Below are positions 31,960 to 40,303 of a DNA stretch of 52,991 bases, piece by piece. The stretch covers positions 1-52,991 of the forward strand of contig CAZJHD010000028.1 of the NCBI GenBank assembly GCA_964545855.1, in the 5' to 3' direction. The translations under genes were made by a program, and so were the position numbers. Origin of the DNA: CAZJHD01 sp964545855. Lineage in GTDB: Bacteria > Planctomycetota > UBA1135 > JACQFD01. The notes beneath the pieces were generated by a model. That model searched no databases and was not told the origin of the DNA. It saw nothing but the letters and a program-made list of their open reading frames with translations. The first letter of the stretch is position 1; each line of letters begins with the position of its first letter.

Positions 31960-33207
31960 ATGAATCGAGAAGCCTTCTTGTCCGACAGCTGCCCGCCGAT
32001 GGGCATCTACGAGACGCTCTACGCCTTTCGCGACGCCTTCGGCCGGTTCATGGGCACCGAGGGCACGCACCCGTGGTCGCAGGGGTTCCCGCTGACGACG
32101 CAGCTCGAAGGGGGCCCGCCGCTGCCCGATGGAGTCCAGGTGACCTGGGAGGACCGGTTCTATCCGAAGGCCTGGGGGCACCCCCGCCTGCGCGAAGCGA
32201 TCGCCGGCCACTACAACGACTTCTACGGCACGAGCATCGCGCCGGAGAACGTGATGGTCTTCGCAGGCGGCCGCCACGGCATCTTCGCCGTGCTCGCGTT
32301 CCTGAAGGCGCACGTCGAGGTGCGGATCGCGAACGCCGAGTGGCCGGCGTACCTCGACATCCTGACGCAGACGGAGACCTCCTGGCGGGTCGTGCCGTCG
32401 AACGCGGAGAACGGATTCCACCCGCCCAACTCGGCGTACTTCGATCGCCAAGGGCTCAACGCCAAGACGCACCTGCTGCCGATCCTCTCCAACCCGGGGA
32501 ACCCGACGGGCCACACGCGGGTGGATGACGAGCTCGAGGAGTTGATGGCGATGGCCGAGCAGCCGAAGAACGGCATCCTGCTCGACGAGGCGTACGAGAT
32601 GTTCCACTCCTCGAGGGGCGTCAGCGGCATCCGATACGTCAGGGATCTCGACAACAGCAACGTGTTCCTCGCGGGCGCGTGCACCAAGGGGCTCCAATGC
32701 CCCGGCATCCGCATCGGCTGGATCATCGCGAGCAAGCACAACGTCGAGGTGCTCTCGAACTTCTCGAGCTTCGGCATGGGCGGCGTGAGCCACCCCTCGC
32801 AGCTCTATGCCGTCGAGCTGCTCGAGCGCGGTCGCGTCGCGCAGGCGCGCAAGGCGATCGACGCGCACTACGGCAAGCAGCGCGCGCGCTACGGCGCGGC
32901 CTTCGAGGACATGGGGCTCCGCGTCGCCACCGGCGACGGCGGCTTCTACCACTGGATGCAGCTGCCCGAGGGCTTGAACGCGAGCGAGCTGAACCGCCGG
33001 TTGTTCCGGCACGGCGCCGCCATCCTCGAGGGCATCGACTGCGACATGGCCCGACCGCACGCGAAGGACCCGGAGTACGTGTCGCCGTACGACGATTGGT
33101 TCCGCTTCTCGTTCGGGCCCCTTCTTCCCGAGACCTTCGAGAGCGACGTGGCGATCTTTCGGCAGGTGTTGGAGGAGTACCGCGCGGACGTGCGCGGGGG
33201 CGGCTGA
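31960..33207 (+). CDS. PLP-dependent aminotransferase (class I/II)
   Basis: 415 residues from the ATG at 31960. Fold-type I features: NVMVFAGGRHGIFAVLAFL (cofactor-binding loop), NPGNPTGHTR (substrate/cofactor Asn), LLDEAYEMF (Asp of the PLP ring) and ACTKGLQCPGIRIGW with Lys243 as the Schiff-base lysine. The C-terminus has FRFSFGPLL with the carboxylate-binding Arg. Cytosolic. The N-terminus (SCPPMGIYETLYAFRDAFGRFMG) is characteristic of an aminotransferase subgroup I cannot tie to a specific amino acid. TACGCT at 31897-31902 may be its -10 element. Divergent from the AraC gene, which could regulate it. Confidence 0.9.
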   Translation: MNREAFLSDSCPPMGIYETLYAFRDAFGRFMGTEGTHPWSQGFPLTTQLEGGPPLPDGVQVTWEDRFYPKAWGHPRLREAIAGHYNDFYGTSIAPENVMVFAGGRHGIFAVLAFLKAHVEVRIANAEWPAYLDILTQTETSWRVVPSNAENGFHPPNSAYFDRQGLNAKTHLLPILSNPGNPTGHTRVDDELEELMAMAEQPKNGILLDEAYEMFHSSRGVSGIRYVRDLDNSNVFLAGACTKGLQCPGIRIGWIIASKHNVEVLSNFSSFGMGGVSHPSQLYAVELLERGRVAQARKAIDAHYGKQRARYGAAFEDMGLRVATGDGGFYHWMQLPEGLNASELNRRLFRHGAAILEGIDCDMARPHAKDPEYVSPYDDWFRFSFGPLLPETFESDVAIFRQVLEEYRADVRGGG

Positions 33208-33220
33208 CCCGAAACGAAAA

Positions 33221-33243
33221 GAGGCCGCGCGATGCGCGGCCTC
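33221..33243 (-). terminator. Intrinsic terminator of the tRNA-fMet gene
   Basis: A perfect 10-bp stem (gaggccgcgc at 33221-33230 with gcgcggcctc at 33234-33243) closes a 3-nt loop. On the minus strand it is followed by TTTTCGTTTC (33220-33211), a T-rich tract. It therefore terminates tRNA transcription and, being symmetrical, may also stop transcripts from the aminotransferase gene. Confidence 0.85.
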
Positions 33244-33247
33244 ATGT

Positions 33248-33323
33248 TGGTAGCGGGGGCAGGATTCGAACCTGCGACCTCCGGGTTATGAGCCCGACGA
33301 GCTGCCAGCTGCTCCACCCCGCG
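33248..33323 (-). tRNA. Initiator tRNA-Met (CAU)
   Basis: 76 nt on the minus strand with an encoded CCA. The anticodon loop is CTCATAA (CAU), flanked by the three consecutive G:C pairs (GGG/CCC) that mark initiator tRNAs. The T arm reads GGTTCGAATCC. The acceptor stem starts with C1 and has T at position 72, so the first pair is a C-U mismatch; E. coli has C1-A72. An unpaired 1-72 position is another initiator hallmark (needed for formylation). It has its own promoter and terminator. Confidence 0.93.
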
Positions 33324-33337
33324 GTGTTCGGGCGATC

Positions 33338-33365
33338 AGTGTACGGACGGCGCGCCGTCGGTCAA
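33338..33365 (-). promoter_or_regulatory. Sigma70 promoter of the tRNA-fMet gene
   Basis: On the minus strand TTGACC (33365-33360) and TACACT (33343-33338) are separated by 16 bp, close to the -35/-10 consensus. The -10 hexamer lies 14 nt before the mature tRNA 5' end, leaving a short leader to be removed by RNase P. It gives the best calibrated promoter in the window, with a TAnnCT -10. Confidence 0.8.
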
Positions 33366-33532
33366 CGGCTGCGGAAACCCGGCGGTGTCCGAGCTCCCCC
33401 ATCGCGTTCCCACCGCACGTTCCGTCCAGCCGCGGCGAACGATCCGTTCGGCGGGAGGGCGCGTCCGATGGCCGTCCCCGGGCATGCACGGCAACGCAGG
33501 CTCGGCACGCATCGTGCGAAGGGGCCGCGGCC

Positions 33533-34435
33533 ATGCTTCAGGAGACCCTCGGACCCCTCTCCTTCCTCGCGATCGCGAGCCTCCTCGCGCCTCAGGACGG
33601 CGGCACGCCGCCGGCCGCGGTGCCGGCGACCGTCGAGAGCCGCCGCGATTCGGCCGCCGTGGAGGCGGTCCGCCGGGCGCGCGCGCACACCGTCGCGCCG
33701 GAGTCGTCGGGGCTGCGCGGGCTGCGCGCCCGCTTCACGCTGCGCGTCGGAGACGGCCGCCCGACGCCCGACCGATCGATCGAGGGCTCCCTCTCCTGGA
33801 GCGCTCCCGGCCCCGTGCGCGCGAGCGTGCCCGAGGAGCACTCCCTCGCGAAGGACGCGCGCCGCGCTCTGGAGGATCACCTGCGGCGCGCCCTCGTGGG
33901 GAACGTGATCGAGGAGATCCTCCACGACGACGACGGCGTGCGGCTCGCCGCCGACGGGTCCGTCGAGATCACGCCCTGCGACGCGAACGCCTGGCAGGCG
34001 CCGATGCGCGAACAGGGCTGGACGCGGGTCGACTCGATCACCGCGCGCTTCGACGCGAGCGGGAACCTGGGGCGCGTGGAGGTCCGAGGCACGGCGTCGC
34101 GCGAGCTGACGAGCCTCGTGCAGCCTCTGCAGACGCTGGTCCTCCACTGGAGCGACCGAGGCGGGCGCGTCGTGCTGGCGTCGGTCGAGACGACGACGGG
34201 CCTCTATGTCCTCACGCAGCGCCTTCGCTACGCGGAGGTCGGCGACGTGCTCGTGCCCGTCGGGATCGAGCGCGACCTGCACCCCACGGAGGCGTCGCGC
34301 GGCCTCCTGGGATCCGCCACCACGCGACGCGAGGAGCTCCGCCTGCACGAGCCGGTCGTGAACGGCGAGAACGAAGGATCCGGACTCCCGGAAGCTGCCA
34401 CGACCAAGCCTGCGGGCTCGGACCGTCCTCTCTGA
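33533..34435 (+). CDS. Exported protein of unknown function
   Basis: 300 residues. The first 20 residues (LGPLSFLAIASLLAPQ) look like a signal peptide. No family is recognised. The mature part is a mix of strands and helices with a conserved-looking centre (LRARFTLRVGDG, EGSLSWSAPGPVRASVPE, VDSITARFDASGNLGRVEVRG, LVLHWSDRGGRVVLASVETTTG, YAEVGDVLVPVGIERDLHP), which recalls lipoprotein-carrier-like folds (LolA-type) that bind hydrophobic ligands; this is a weak impression. A short A/G tract (gaagggg) lies about 12 nt ahead of the ATG. It stands alone between the tRNA promoter and a convergent PAS gene. Confidence 0.7.
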   Translation: MLQETLGPLSFLAIASLLAPQDGGTPPAAVPATVESRRDSAAVEAVRRARAHTVAPESSGLRGLRARFTLRVGDGRPTPDRSIEGSLSWSAPGPVRASVPEEHSLAKDARRALEDHLRRALVGNVIEEILHDDDGVRLAADGSVEITPCDANAWQAPMREQGWTRVDSITARFDASGNLGRVEVRGTASRELTSLVQPLQTLVLHWSDRGGRVVLASVETTTGLYVLTQRLRYAEVGDVLVPVGIERDLHPTEASRGLLGSATTRREELRLHEPVVNGENEGSGLPEAATTKPAGSDRPL

Positions 34436-34461
34436 GGCCGGTCCCTCTCCTCCGGCGAGCC

Positions 34462-35106
34462 TCAGCCCCGCGACTCGTCCGACGGCCGCGGGTAGTAGTG
34501 GTCGAGGCACGTCGAGCAGAGCACGTGGCTCGTCGTGGGCGGAGGCTGCGCGACCCATTCGGCGACCCAGTCCCAACGAAAGGCGACGCGCAGGTTCTCG
34601 ACTCGGCGGCAATGGGCGCACTGCCGGACGATCTCGTCGGCGTTCGCATAGTCGGTCGTGGCGAGCGTCGCGGACCTCGCTCCTGCCGCGGGATGCGGGA
34701 TCTCCACGCGCAGGGAGTTCACGACGAGGATCTCCTCGCCCCGGCCGAGCGGATAGAGCGTCATCGCGAACCTCCGGAGGTGCGAGGGGCTCGAGCACTC
34801 GTACTCGTGCTGGAGGGGCGGCTCCGCCGAGCCGGCGCGCCCGCGGCATGCGGCGAAGCGCTCGCGGTAGGCAGCACGGAGCACGGGCGGAGTCGCCTCC
34901 ATCACGGAGGCGCCGAGCCCCCATCGCGTGGAGATCCCGGGCTCGCCGTCGTTCGCCTCCGCGAAGCGGAAGTAGGCGGGGTTCAGGTAGGCGAGCCGGT
35001 CCTGCGCGTCGATCCCGAAGATCGTCCCGTCGGCCCACTCCAGCGCGTCTTCGGAGAAGCCCGCGAGCAAGGGGCGAAAGGCGTCGGTACAGCGAGCAGA
35101 ATCCAC
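34462..35106 (-). CDS. PAS-like sensor protein with C-terminal zinc-ribbon-like Cys module
   Basis: 214 residues, no signal peptide. Residues about 15-140 read as a PAS fold (WADGTIFGIDAQDRLAYLNPAYFRFAE, HEYECSSPSHLRRFAMTLYPLG). The C-terminal 50 residues carry two CxxC pairs, C163-x-x-C166 and C197-x-x-C200, around a Trp-rich stretch and SHVLCSTC, a zinc-ribbon-like module that is often attached to PAS domains of bacterial sensor kinases. No kinase, HTH or output domain is present, so it may work as a stand-alone sensor or adaptor. Function inferred from domain type. Confidence 0.72.
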   Translation of the reverse strand: MDSARCTDAFRPLLAGFSEDALEWADGTIFGIDAQDRLAYLNPAYFRFAEANDGEPGISTRWGLGASVMEATPPVLRAAYRERFAACRGRAGSAEPPLQHEYECSSPSHLRRFAMTLYPLGRGEEILVVNSLRVEIPHPAAGARSATLATTDYANADEIVRQCAHCRRVENLRVAFRWDWVAEWVAQPPPTTSHVLCSTCLDHYYPRPSDESRG

Positions 35107-35151
35107 GGAAGCGCCTCCTCGGGTCGTCCCTGGCGCCGCTCGATCGTAGCG

Positions 35152-36627
35152 TCAGCGCGGCGCCAGGGGCCGCGGCATCCGCAGGCTCGGATCGCCGAAG
35201 ACCATGAACTTCATTCCCTGGAAGAAGACGCTCGCCGGGTACCAGTCGGGCGTCGGCGCGAGGGTCGCGAGGCGCTCCTTCTCGAAGTAGTGGTCGACGG
35301 CGCGCGCCCAGACATCGCCCAGCCGCGGCTCCGCCGCGTCGCGCAGCGCCGCGACGAAGCCCTCCAGAAGCGTCAGCCCGCAGGGCTGGCTCCCGGTGTT
35401 GCAGCCGATGTAGGCGACGGCGCCCGCGTCACCGTCGCGAAGGAGACGCTCGCCGAAGCCGGTCTTGTCGTGGTCGCCGCGCGCGTAGGGCGCGGGCGGT
35501 GGCGGGAACGTGGAGAAGACCTCTCCCGCATTCGTGCCCGGATGCTCGGCGCCGAGGACGTCCTGGTAGGCCTCGTAGGGAGGCAGCGTCGCGAAGCGCG
35601 CCGTGGAGCAGCCGGCCGAGAAGACGATGGGGAGCCTCGCACCGTTGAGGAGCTTCGGGATCGACGCAACGGAGAGGCTGTGCTCCCAGCCGTCGTCCCA
35701 ACCGTGCCCCGCGTGGACGAGCAGGCCGAGCCCCTCGTCGAGCAGCGCGCGCACGTCCGCCTCGTCGACGCGTCCGGGCCGCGACGCGGAGCCTTCCGCG
35801 GGCTCGACGACGGCGGGTGGACCGTTCTCGGGCGCGGCCGGCGCGCTCGCGCACTGCACCGACGTCCAGCCCGCCGGCAGCGATGCGGCGAGGCGCGCCA
35901 TGGAGCCGCGCGTGTCGATCCAGCCATCGACCGACACGAAGGCCGCGCGCCGCAGGCCCGGCTCGAGCCCCGCCTGGAGCGCGCGCTCGTAGGCGATCGT
36001 CTTCGCCGCGACGCGCGCCGCCTCCTCGGGCGTGCGCACGGGCCAGCGCCCGACGCCGATCTCGGGGCGATAGTCGATGCCGTCGTGGTTGATCGGCCCG
36101 TCCTTGTTCTTCTCGCCGTGCACCTCGCCGAAGTAGTGCGCGTGGATCCCGTCGCGCGACGCGTTCCAGTCGTCGAAGGTGCCGTCGCGCTTCGCCAGAT
36201 CGGCGAAGTAGAGGTCGCTCGGGTAGAAGGCGATGTCGAAGGCCGGCGCCGTCACACGGTCGAGGACCATGTAGCGCACCGGCAGCACGCCCGCGTCGCC
36301 GACGAGGAGCGACCAGCGCGCGCCGCGCGCGCGCCAGGCCTCGAAGAGGAAGCGCTTCAGCTTCTCGGGGTCGTCGACGCCGGGCGTCTGCGCGAGCACG
36401 CGCTCGAGCTCGACCAGCTCCACCTCCGCGTCCTTCGAGCGGTGCGCCACGTAGTCCGCGAGCGCGGCGTGGAACGCGCGCGGCGCCACGACGACGTGCC
36501 GCGGGCGAGCCCCGGCGCCGGCGACGGCCGGAGCCGCCGGCGCCTGGGCGACGAGGGACAGCGCGAGGACCGCGGCGGTCCATCGACGGAGCCGGGGATT
36601 CCCGTTCGAAGCGGAGGGACGAGCCAT
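35152..36627 (-). CDS. Exported gingipain-type cysteine peptidase (C25 family)
   Basis: 491 residues. Signal peptide (WTAAVLALSLVAQAPAAPAVA). The C25 fold shows VGDAGVLPVRYMVLDR, PSDLYFADL, a PEIGVGRWPVRTPEEA block, and the catalytic His308 in VHAGHGWDD with Cys340 in SAGCSTA 32 residues later, a spacing close to that of gingipains. It should be a periplasmic or secreted protease. The later NTGSQPCG and FVFGDPSL segments fit the end of the domain. Its start lies 2 bp after the stop of the ParB-like gene, so both are translated from one mRNA. No propeptide or type IX sorting domain is seen. Confidence 0.85.
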   Translation of the reverse strand: MARPSASNGNPRLRRWTAAVLALSLVAQAPAAPAVAGAGARPRHVVVAPRAFHAALADYVAHRSKDAEVELVELERVLAQTPGVDDPEKLKRFLFEAWRARGARWSLLVGDAGVLPVRYMVLDRVTAPAFDIAFYPSDLYFADLAKRDGTFDDWNASRDGIHAHYFGEVHGEKNKDGPINHDGIDYRPEIGVGRWPVRTPEEAARVAAKTIAYERALQAGLEPGLRRAAFVSVDGWIDTRGSMARLAASLPAGWTSVQCASAPAAPENGPPAVVEPAEGSASRPGRVDEADVRALLDEGLGLLVHAGHGWDDGWEHSLSVASIPKLLNGARLPIVFSAGCSTARFATLPPYEAYQDVLGAEHPGTNAGEVFSTFPPPPAPYARGDHDKTGFGERLLRDGDAGAVAYIGCNTGSQPCGLTLLEGFVAALRDAAEPRLGDVWARAVDHYFEKERLATLAPTPDWYPASVFFQGMKFMVFGDPSLRMPRPLAPR

Positions 36628-36629
36628 GC

Positions 36630-37589
36630 TCACTCCTCGGGCTCGCTGCCGAAGCCGCCGGCCGAGGCCACCTGGTCCTGGCGCACCTTCGCCACGTCGA
36701 AGCTCTCCGCCTTGGCGCGCATCTTCTTCAACAGCTCCTCGGGAGACATGGTCACCTCCTTCGCGAAGCGCACGGGATTGATCCGCGCCGTGACGAAGGC
36801 CCGCAGGTAGGGCGACGTGAGGCCGCGCTCCTTCAGCGCCGCGATGATCTCGGAGACCTTCGCGTCGAGCTCCAGCAGGAGGACGCTCCGCGCGACGCGC
36901 ACCTCGAGCGCCTTCGCGAGCGGCTTCTCGAGGAACTCCTCCGTACGCCGGAGCGCCGGTCGGTAGGCGCCGCCGGCGAAGCGCCCGTTCTGCTCGTAGC
37001 AGAGGCCGATCGTCAGGTACTCCGGCTCCTCGAACTCGAGCGCCATCTCCGATTCCTTGCGCGTGGTGCCCGCCGCCGCGAGCGCGCGCTCCATGCGGAT
37101 CACCTCGAGGGACTTCTCCTTCAGGTTGTGACTCTTCTCCGTGTTGAGCGCGAGGATGCGCGTCGCGATCTCCGGGTCGGGCACCACGAGAGCCGTCACG
37201 CTCCGCGCCCCGAGCTTCGAGAGCGCGGCGCGGCGGTGGTTCCCGTTGGGCGTCCAGTAGCACTTCGGTCCTTCACGCGTGGCGACGATCGGATCGAGGA
37301 AGATCCCCACCTTGTCGACGACGTCCGTGAGCCGCTTCAAGTGCGCCTCCGAGAGGTCGCGCTGGTAGGGAGTCGGCTCCACTTGGTCGAGCGGGAGCGC
37401 CGCGAGTACGACCCAGCGGCCCGCCAGCGGCTCGCGGTAGGGCGCCAGCACGACGCCGCCATCGGCCTCGATGTCGCGCGCGAGCGCCGCGATCTCCGGC
37501 GGCGCCTCCCCCCGCATCTCGGCGGGAGCGAGACCCCGCGACTTGGGCTCGGCCTTCTTGCGACGGGGCTTGCGCGGTTTCGCGGGCAT
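36630..37589 (-). CDS. ParB/Srx-fold nuclease-domain protein
   Basis: 319 residues from ATG 37589; an open upstream extension is antisense to the ferritin-like gene and is discounted. A basic N-terminus (RKPRRKKAEPKSR) suggests nucleic-acid contact. The ParB N-terminal-like block follows: LPLDQVEPTPYQRDLSEAHL, GIFLDPIVATREG and PNGNHRRAALSKLGA, the last being the GxxRRAA nucleotide-binding motif. The C-terminal 150 residues are mostly helical with no recognisable HTH (EYLTIGLCYEQNGRFAGGAYRPALRR ... ARINPVRFAKEV). No ParA partner is nearby. Co-translation with a C25 peptidase gene is unusual. CTP-binding or nuclease activity is possible from the fold, unproven. Confidence 0.8.
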   Translation of the reverse strand: MPAKPRKPRRKKAEPKSRGLAPAEMRGEAPPEIAALARDIEADGGVVLAPYREPLAGRWVVLAALPLDQVEPTPYQRDLSEAHLKRLTDVVDKVGIFLDPIVATREGPKCYWTPNGNHRRAALSKLGARSVTALVVPDPEIATRILALNTEKSHNLKEKSLEVIRMERALAAAGTTRKESEMALEFEEPEYLTIGLCYEQNGRFAGGAYRPALRRTEEFLEKPLAKALEVRVARSVLLLELDAKVSEIIAALKERGLTSPYLRAFVTARINPVRFAKEVTMSPEELLKKMRAKAESFDVAKVRQDQVASAGGFGSEPEE

Positions 37590-37751
37590 GTCCGATGGCG
37601 GCGTCGGGGACGGAGGAGGGTCGCGAGCTTCTCCGCGGGCGGGCCGCCCGGCGAGGAGATTCCCCCGCGTCGGGCCGGCGCCTCCGTGCCATCGTGCGAG
37701 GACCGGGCCTTGCTCGGGAGCGTGCGCTCGCTCTGGCAGCCCCCATCTCTC

Positions 37752-38282
37752 ATGAATACCCGCGACGCACGCCTCGTCGCTCGTCTCCGCAAGGCCTGCG
37801 CCGGGGAGCGCGCGGCGGCGCTCGCCTACCGCGGCCACGCCCGCACGCTGCATCGCGCCGACGAGATCGAGGGAATCCACCGGATCGAGCGCGAGGAGTG
37901 GGCGCATCGGGCGCGCGTCCGCGGAATGCTGGCGGAGCTGAGCGCGGCGCCCTCGCGCTCTCGCGAGCGCGTCTTCCACCGCATCGGCCGCGTGCTCGCC
38001 GCGCTCTGCCCCTGGAGCGGCTGGACCCTCCCGATGGCCGTGGCCGGCGGTCTCGAGTGCATGAACATCGGCGAGTACCGCGCGGCAGCGCGTAGCGCCC
38101 TCGCGGCGGGGCGCCCCGCCATGGCGGAGGAGCTCGGCCACATGGCCGACGTGGAGCGGGAGCACGCGCAGTGGTTCGGCCGCGTCCTGCGGAGCCGATG
38201 GTCGCCCGCGCGGACCGAGCGCTCCCTCGCCGCGCCTCCGGAGCCCGGGCCGGCCCCATCACGATTCCCTGGGCGGACGTAA
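37752..38282 (+). CDS. Ferritin-like di-iron protein (COQ7/rubrerythrin-like)
   Basis: 176 residues. A four-helix di-iron pattern is visible: E19 in the first helix, E49-W-A-H52 (ExxH) in the second, GEYRAAARSAL in the third and VEREHAQWF (second ExxH) in the fourth. This fits the ferritin-like superfamily, nearer to demethoxyubiquinone hydroxylase (COQ7) or rubrerythrin relatives than to storage ferritins. A hydrophobic mid-segment (LPMAVAGGLECMNIG) may dock to the membrane. It would bind two irons and reduce oxygen or peroxide. No quinone-synthesis gene is adjacent. No ribosome binding site is evident. Confidence 0.72.
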   Translation: MNTRDARLVARLRKACAGERAAALAYRGHARTLHRADEIEGIHRIEREEWAHRARVRGMLAELSAAPSRSRERVFHRIGRVLAALCPWSGWTLPMAVAGGLECMNIGEYRAAARSALAAGRPAMAEELGHMADVEREHAQWFGRVLRSRWSPARTERSLAAPPEPGPAPSRFPGRT

Positions 38283-38352
38283 GCTGCGACCTTGCCCGGC
38301 CTCCCCGGCCCCCCGGCCGACTTCCCGACCCCGACCCGAGCCGACCGACCCC

Positions 38353-39342
38353 GTGACCGACGTCCTCGCCGTTTCCGAGCGCATCAAGTCCGAGAGCACC
38401 TTCCTGCGCGACGTGATCCGCGAGGTGGAGACCGTCATCGTCGGGCAGCGGGAACTCCTCGACGGAATGCTGATCGGCCTGCTCGCCGACGGCCACGTCC
38501 TGCTGGAGGGAGTGCCCGGCCTCGCCAAGTCCCTTGCCGTGAGCTCCCTCGCCCAGGCGATCGGCGGCACCTTCCGCCGGATCCAATTCACGCCGGACCT
38601 GCTCCCGAGCGACCTCGTGGGCACGCAGGTCTACAACCCGCGCTCGGGCGAGTGGTCGGTGCGCGAGGGGCCCGTCTTCGCGAACTTCGTGCTCGCCGAC
38701 GAGGTGAACCGCGCTCCGGCGAAGGTGCAGTCGGCGCTCCTCGAGGCCATGCAGGAGCGCCAGGTCACCCTCGCGGGCGAGACGCGCACGCTTCCGGCTC
38801 CGTTCCTCGTGCTCGCGACGCAGAACCCCGTCGAGCAGGAAGGCACCTATCCGCTCCCCGAGGCGCAGCTCGACCGCTTCATGCTGAAGCTCGTCGTCGG
38901 ATACCCGACGAAGGACGAAGAGCGGAAGATCATCGACCGCATGGCGACGACGGGCGAGAAGCCGCGCGCGCGCGCCGTCGCGAGCCCGGAGCAGCTGCTC
39001 ACGGCACGGCGCCTCCTCGACACCGTCTACGTCGACGAGAAGATCCGGAACTACGTCGTCGACCTCGTCTTCGCGACGCGGCAGCCGGCGGACTACGGCC
39101 TGAAGGAGCTGGCGCCCCTCATCCTCTACGGCGCGTCGCCCCGCGCCTCCCTCGCGCTCACGCAGGCGGCGCGCGCGCGCGCCTTCCTCGAGGGACGCGG
39201 CTTCGTGACGCCGCAGGACGTGAAGTCGATCGGCCTCTCCGTGCTGCGTCACCGCGTGATCACGACCTACGAGGCGGAGGCCGAGGGTCTCGGCTCCGAG
39301 GACGTCATCCGGAAGGCCTTCGACCACGTCCCGGTGCCGTGA
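38353..39342 (+). CDS. MoxR-family AAA+ ATPase
   Basis: 329 residues from a GTG. Walker A is EGVPGLAKSL (near residue 56), Walker B LADEVNRAPAKVQSALLEAMQE, split as FVLADEVNR and the helix after it, and sensor regions TQNPVEQEGTYPLPEAQLDRF complete the MoxR signature. MoxR ATPases are chaperone-like partners of VWA-domain proteins, and here it heads the Bat operon, so it probably remodels or activates the downstream VWA proteins at the membrane. Cytosolic. The gene starts 70 bp after the ferritin-like gene; TAAGCT at 38280 could be a -10. Confidence 0.95.
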   Translation: MTDVLAVSERIKSESTFLRDVIREVETVIVGQRELLDGMLIGLLADGHVLLEGVPGLAKSLAVSSLAQAIGGTFRRIQFTPDLLPSDLVGTQVYNPRSGEWSVREGPVFANFVLADEVNRAPAKVQSALLEAMQERQVTLAGETRTLPAPFLVLATQNPVEQEGTYPLPEAQLDRFMLKLVVGYPTKDEERKIIDRMATTGEKPRARAVASPEQLLTARRLLDTVYVDEKIRNYVVDLVFATRQPADYGLKELAPLILYGASPRASLALTQAARARAFLEGRGFVTPQDVKSIGLSVLRHRVITTYEAEAEGLGSEDVIRKAFDHVPVP

Positions 39343-39397
39343 TGCCGGTGCCGGCGGCGCGCCGTCGCCGCCGGAGCCCGACCGATCGCCGCCCCCG

Positions 39398-40303
39398 ATG
39401 ATCGACCCGGAGATCCTCCGCCAGGTTCGCCGCATCCAGGTCCTGACGAGCCGCCTCGTCACGGACGTGATGTCCGGCGGCTACAGCTCCGTGTTCCGGG
39501 GCTCGGGGATCGAGTTCGAGGAGGTGCGCGAGTACGCCGAGGGCGACGACCCGCGCTCCGTCGACTGGAACGTCACGGCGCGCACGGGACGCCCGCACGT
39601 GAAGAAGTTCGTGGAGGAGCGGGAGCTCACGGTGCTCTTCCTCCTCGACCTCTCGGCCTCCGCGGCGGCCGGCATGCGCGGGCGCTCCGTGCGCCGGGCC
39701 GCCGCCGAGCTCTGCGCCTGCCTCGCGCTCTCGGCGAGCCGCAACAACGACAAGGTGGGGCTCGTGGCCTTCACCGACCGCGTGGAGCGATGGGTGCCTC
39801 CGAAGAAGGGCGTGGGCCACGTGATGCGCATCGTGCGCGACTGCCTCGCCCTCGAGCCCGTGGGGCGCGGGACCGACTTCGTGCCGGCCCTCGAGTTCGT
39901 CGCGAGCGTCGTGCGGCGGCGCGCCATCGTCTTCCTCGTGTCCGACTTCCTGACGGACCGCCTCTACGACCGGGTCCTCTCGTCGGCGGCGCGGCGGCAC
40001 GACGTGATCGCGGCGCGCCTCCTCGCCTCGGAGCTCTGCGTCGGCGAGGGGCGTCCCGTGCGCGCGCGCGGACTCGTTCGTGTTCGAGACCTCGAGTCGG
40101 GCCTCGAGCGCCTCCTCGACTTCTCGTCGCCGGCCGTCCGCGACGCGTGGCTGCGCTCCGTCCTCGAGTGGCGCGAGCGCACGCGCGACGATCTGCGGCG
40201 GCTGCGCGTCGACCTCATGGACGTCCCCGTGGAGGAGCCGGTCGTGGAGCCGATCCTCCAGTTCTTCCGCCGGCGCGAGCTCCGCGCGGGAGCCGGACGG
40301 TGA
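39398..40303 (+). CDS. DUF58-domain protein
   Basis: 301 residues. The DUF58 core is obvious: GIEFEEVREYAEGDDPRSVDWN, split as REYAEGDDPRSVDW and ARTGRPHVKKFVEERELTV, followed by a VWA-like fold with LLDLSASAAAG (metal-site DxSxS) and LVSDFL. These proteins accompany MoxR ATPases in a conserved operon. No membrane segment. It lies 55 bp after moxR and its stop overlaps the next GTG (GTGA). Exact role in the MoxR system is not known. Confidence 0.95.
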   Translation: MIDPEILRQVRRIQVLTSRLVTDVMSGGYSSVFRGSGIEFEEVREYAEGDDPRSVDWNVTARTGRPHVKKFVEERELTVLFLLDLSASAAAGMRGRSVRRAAAELCACLALSASRNNDKVGLVAFTDRVERWVPPKKGVGHVMRIVRDCLALEPVGRGTDFVPALEFVASVVRRRAIVFLVSDFLTDRLYDRVLSSAARRHDVIAARLLASELCVGEGRPVRARGLVRVRDLESGLERLLDFSSPAVRDAWLRSVLEWRERTRDDLRRLRVDLMDVPVEEPVVEPILQFFRRRELRAGAGR

